A stretch of 64,000 nt of DNA from Luidia sarsii (taxonomy: Eukaryota; Echinodermata; Asteroidea; Paxillosida; Luidiidae), in contig OX465103.1 in the NCBI GenBank assembly GCA_949987565.1, positions 9,525,149 to 9,589,148 on the forward strand, read 5' to 3'. A program made the translations under genes and the position numbers. The notes below the pieces were generated by a model. It made no database searches. It worked only from the letters and a program-made list of their open reading frames with translations, and had not been told where the DNA came from. Position 1 is the stretch's first letter. Each line of letters opens with the position of its first letter. Shown piece by piece: positions 60,081 through 64,000 of the stretch.

Positions 60081-63000
60081 CTGGAGGTAGTAAGTTAGAA
60101 AAACAACATCAGTTTCATTCGGGACCCTGAAAGTTTGAAGTTCGATGAAATTAATTGATTTGTTCATCTCTGAAACCAATATATACCCTTCTTTATTTTT
60201 TAATTATTATTGGAAACTTACCAGTATGAAAATCCAGTAGTTGTTGGAGAATTTGTGTATGTTGAGTTCTTATTCGACGTTTGCTCCGTAAGTACGTCAC
60301 GACTGACGTCACCAGTATAACAATGGACAATGGACCGAACACACTGGGCACAGCAATGGCTATCTTGGGGTTTCTCTTCAGACCCGGGTAGGTCACCTTT
60401 CCCAAGTCAAATTCCAAGCTGCTATGTCTGACCTGACATCCAAAACGACAATGAGATGATAATAAACACACGTCGTACTTCATCGTATACCTTGCTACTA
60501 ATGTGTTATTTCATCATTGTGATACGGAAAGTAGGGGAATAATCTAACTTGGTATACCTACCACTGCCTTAGGAGGAATATTTGAATCTGGTTGACCATT
60601 TTCATCAAGACCGAACGGTGCAGATGCTGGTGTCATGCAAATGAGTTTGGTTTGGTCGATGTAGGTGACGTTACACTCAGCATTGCCAATGGACACATAG
60701 ACTTCTCGCTCTGTGATTGCTGAATTTATTCTCTCTCCCTAAGAGAAGTGGAACATTAGGGTAGGTTAAAAATGAAACAAAATATTTAATGGCAAAGTAG
60801 GATAACCCCGACAATGAAACATCTGTTTACTGTCATATGAAATTAATGTCTACCGTTGATGTTCCAATACATGACTGACAGTACCTGGACTTCCATTAAA
60901 TACGTATCGTCGATCACGTACTGGTCACCATCGAATGGGAAATAAATGGGATCAGCCACATAGTTGAAAACGTTGTCAGATTGGTAAGACCAGAACAGCA
61001 AGGCAGTCACACCATCCATCACAAACCCAATAGCACTGCAATGGCTGAAGTTTCGCACATTTGGTGAAGCACACATGATCCTGGTATCGCTTATTCCTGC
61101 ACATATCTGTGTTAAATCAATGAATCAAATGTTATGTTTGTAAGTACCTATAATTAGCGTTTGCCAACATTTTAGAAGCAATTTTCATGTTTTATAATAA
61201 ATAGGCTTCTTTGACATAAGGAAGCTGACAAAATAATGAGCAGCACGGGTAGGTACATATAGTAAGACAAACCAAAAGAATAGAAATTAAATACCTGTTC
61301 TACCCAGGTGTCATTACCGCAGTGTGCTATAATCTTGGGAGTCTGGATGGAGTTGAACCCTCGACCAGTAACTGTAAGGCTCCGACCACCTCTAGCAATG
61401 ACAACCACAATCCACCTATAAAATTAATGCAATAGTCAAACACTGATGTATATTTTTACATACAGCTTTAGAAATAAAGCAATGCATCTTACAAAGAACG
61501 TTGGAAAAAGCACAAATGTTCACTACAGTAAATTATTCTTCACAAAGATGCAACTGCAGTACCCTTTTTTCACAAGTGATAGATCTTTGCAAACCTGTCT
61601 AGCGCGAATTTTTCGCCTAGAGAATGGGTTGATTTATGAAAAAATATATTCGTTATATCTTACACAAGACAGTGGGTATTTAAATTAGTGTTTGGCCTGC
61701 TCGACATAATGAGAGGTCGTATGGAGGATTTAATTATGTATAGCGGCGAGTACTGCGGTGCATCATAGACACTGTATACATTGTGTTTGTGTTGAGAAGA
61801 ATGTAATTGAATGTGTTTTTTTCAGCAGAAAATCAGGCAAAGGACTGAGCACAATGAGCTGCATTGCATTACATTCCTCAATGCAAACATGAGACTTTGG
61901 GTCATTGTGTACAGGGTATCATCAGACGCATATGATGCAGTCAAGACAATGGTTCCAGTTCTAGGCATCCAACGAACTAAACACACATAATAATATAGCA
62001 TTGTACTCACGATTCTATGCTTGTCAGAGGGTATACATCAGTGATGAATGGGTTATTGGTGTATTCGTATGTGTCTGTTGAAGTTCTATTGGCACCATCA
62101 AAGGAAAGTGTGACTACATCTCTAATACCAGCTCTCCCTATGGTGGTGATGCATACTACCCGTGATTCCGAAGGGTGACTATACAATTGGGAACAAGATT
62201 GTGTACTAGTGATCAATTATTTAATCAAATTGTACACTATAACAGAACTTGAAATATTAGTTTGGGGCTCGAATTCAGTTCAAGTATTGCAGTACAATCA
62301 AGTGTAGAACACATATACTTTGTAAAGCTATAACTGTTTGATTTTACACTTGGTGGGTTTTCTTGAAGATATTCAACTGCTTGATCGGATGAATTGACTT
62401 CAGGTTGGCTATCATTTTTGTATGGAGAATTCAGACTTAAAGATGTACAAAGTTCTTTGTGTATCTATGACCTGATAATGTAAACAGTCCATTTTTAACT
62501 TCATTGAGGAAGTTATTTTTTCACATCAACCATAAATTTACGATTTTCAAGCAGTTGCTAGAAACAAACAGTTCAAATTAGCCATGCTGTATGACTTCAA
62601 TTTTTACTTTTATTGATCAAGATAACAAAGTATACTCACCTTGAAATGTTGCAAAGCTTATCATCGATGAATACTTTGATGTCTCGCCCAGTGTTCAGGG
62701 CTGTTCCATCAATAGAAACTACTGTACCACCAGCAGCTGGGCCACGGTGGGGATAGAACTCAGAAACCTGCGGATTCTAGAAAGAAATACCATAAAAATA
62801 TCATTAAACAAATCATAAATTACTTCCTATCTTCTTTTGTCTTGTCAATATCATTTTGAGGAAGGGTCTGCCAAGATTGTCACAAAACTGAAGGGCCCTC
62901 TAAAATGAAGGAAGTAAAAACAATTACAGGATTCAAAAGCAATTAATTGAAATTCACAACAAATGCAGGAAAACAAATCTGAGTCAGGAATTATTTGAAA

Positions 63001-64000
63001 TCCGAAATTTGCAATTTGAAAGTCTTTTAACGACCACCTTTACTCTAATCTCAGTTACTTTCAAAATCCAAAATGGTATGCTATGACTCATCCGTTTATG
63101 GTTCCATGATTGCTAATGATCATGGCATCATTTGAATATATAAGGTTTCATTTGAAAGACGACAGATGGTTAACCATAAGTGCCTTTCAATAATGTGAAT
63201 CTAATGGATATAAGATTTAGGCCTATACACGTATCACTATCCAAAATGTTTATCACTAGATATTATGCTTGGGTCAAACACTGAAAAGATTGCTTCCTGT
63301 GAGGGCTTTAGGTGGGTCACAGTATAAGTTTTTGTAAAAATATGGGAGCATATGCCTTTGAGAAAGGTCCTGCTAGGCCACGTCTGGCCCTCTAACTTTT
63401 GAAAAATATGAGGATGTAATCAACCAGATTTAGCATCTTTGGATGTTACAACCCTTTACTGCAATGACAGCGCTATTAATATTCAAGTTAAACTTATCTG
63501 AGTGATTTACCACTAACCTTGTATATGAAATTCAGTACTCCAGAGGTACTTTGTATGGTACCATTTATCAATCCTTTCACTGCCAATTTAATTCTATTTG
63601 TCATACCTTCAGTCCCATCTCTTGTTTTACAACTGACACTATGATAAAAAAGAAACAAGAAATGTGATAAATATGAAGATACAGAGCAAGATTAGGACAA
63701 ATAAAAATACATTCCACTTCACATATAGAAAAAACCCCAATATATACCAAAAACATTACAATTATATCATCTAATGCTTGTTTCCCCTTTACTTCTTGAC
63801 CCTTTCCTTGATCTTTCTCCTGATGAAAACATTAGGCCCCTTTAAAATTCCAAAGAATTAAGGGTCACTTACCTTTGTCCAATCTTATAGTCAGAGTCCA
63901 AACCATCAAGATCACAAGGTTGATCACCCACTGTTACGTAAATGACATTTTCAAATCTTCGACCGATATCTGTGCCCATCACAGTTAGAACTGTGTTTCC
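57642..64000 (-). CDS. Gene C: plexin-ectodomain receptor tyrosine kinase, partial (5' end outside window)
   Basis: Third, more diverged copy. Exons seen: >64000-63873, 63638-63518, 62776-62640, 62178-62011, 61391-61295, 61106-60885, 60738-60562, 60477-60222, 60080-59913, 59662-59582, 59412-59234, 59003-58894, 58594-58432, 58338-58202, 57957-57642. They cover IPT1 to the stop. Length differences from A are all multiples of three (for example 60477-60222 is +9, 61106-60885 is -6, 60080-59913 is -3), so the frame is under constraint and this is not a pseudogene. Kinase landmarks are intact: [24 protein letters not shown], twin Tyr, WMAPES. The third IPT exon (62178-62011) differs strongly from A. 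Sema and PSI exons should lie to the right of the window. Confidence 0.84.
59911..59912 (-). other. GC 5' splice donor, gene C glycine-loop intron
   Basis: AAAAG|GCAAGT again, although the surrounding intron has diverged. Conservation in the most distant copy argues that the GC donor is genuine and old. Confidence 0.75.
62855..62935 (+). mobile_element. Diverged PLE-end relic in gene C intron
   Basis: TTGAGGAAGGGTCTGCCAAG, then a tail-like GGGCCCTCTAAAAT and an AATTAC motif. It resembles the PLE end but is much older or from another subfamily. Confidence 0.35.
63354..63400 (+). mobile_element. PLE-end relic in gene C intron
   Basis: GCCTTTGAGAAAGGTCCTGC matches the PLE end exactly for 20 nt; then TAGGCCACGTCTGGCCCTCT, with the GATCGAAA portion deleted. 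Confidence 0.5.
63815..63852 (+). mobile_element. Third PLE-end relic in gene C intron
   Basis: CTCCTGATGAAAACATTAGG, then CCCCTTTAAAAT. It has the CTGATGA string of hammerhead cores followed by a shortened GAAAAC, without the hairpin between. Confidence 0.3.

Noticed and set aside
57642..64000. Gene C as a pseudogene
   Set aside because: All visible exons stay open, indels are whole codons, and the catalytic residues are kept.

Overview
The window looks like nuclear DNA of an invertebrate deuterostome. The genes are split into many short exons, the introns carry retrotransposon debris, the DNA is AT-rich, and TAGGCCTA-type and TACATGTA-type words recur. That word use makes me lean towards an echinoderm or hemichordate; amphioxus is possible. 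The species cannot be fixed from sequence alone.

The backbone is a tandem array of three minus-strand paralogues of one receptor gene: A (17781 to 4868), B (44937 to 28677) and C (from beyond 64000 to 57642, cut by the window edge). I chained 27 coding exons for A and the matching 27 for B. All splice phases close, giving proteins of about 1,676 and 1,677 residues. For C, 15 exons are visible. The protein has a signal peptide, a Sema domain, three plexin-type PSI domains with the plexin inter-PSI segments, about four IPT/TIG domains, one transmembrane helix, and then a complete MET/TAM-type tyrosine kinase in place of the plexin RasGAP region. The C-tail carries YLIP and YVNQ docking motifs. 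This plexin-ectodomain receptor kinase is the most interesting system here.

Layout: 1-2930 unassigned DNA; 2931-3240 palindromic 42-bp minisatellite; 3241-4867 3' flank of A; 4868-17781 gene A; 17782-28676 spacer with a LINE (19073-23415) and the 3' flank of B; 28677-44937 gene B, with a 3.3-kb Penelope-like element (34624-37964) in one intron; 44938-57641 spacer with the paralogous LINE (47290-52146), a B-only 1-kb insertion (46182-47209) and the 3' flank of C; 57642-64000 gene C.

The two spacers and the A and B gene bodies are one duplicated block (23.8 kb and 29.0 kb). Gene B is a hybrid: its last exon and 3' flank match C, and everything upstream of 29107-29124 matches A. A single unequal crossover between the last introns of A and C explains this. 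The LINE is in both blocks, so it is older than the duplication. The Penelope-like element and the 1-kb insertion are only in B, and the allelic sites in A are empty. Short 3'-end fragments of Penelope-like elements, each with a conserved hairpin and GAAAC motif, are scattered through introns and spacers.
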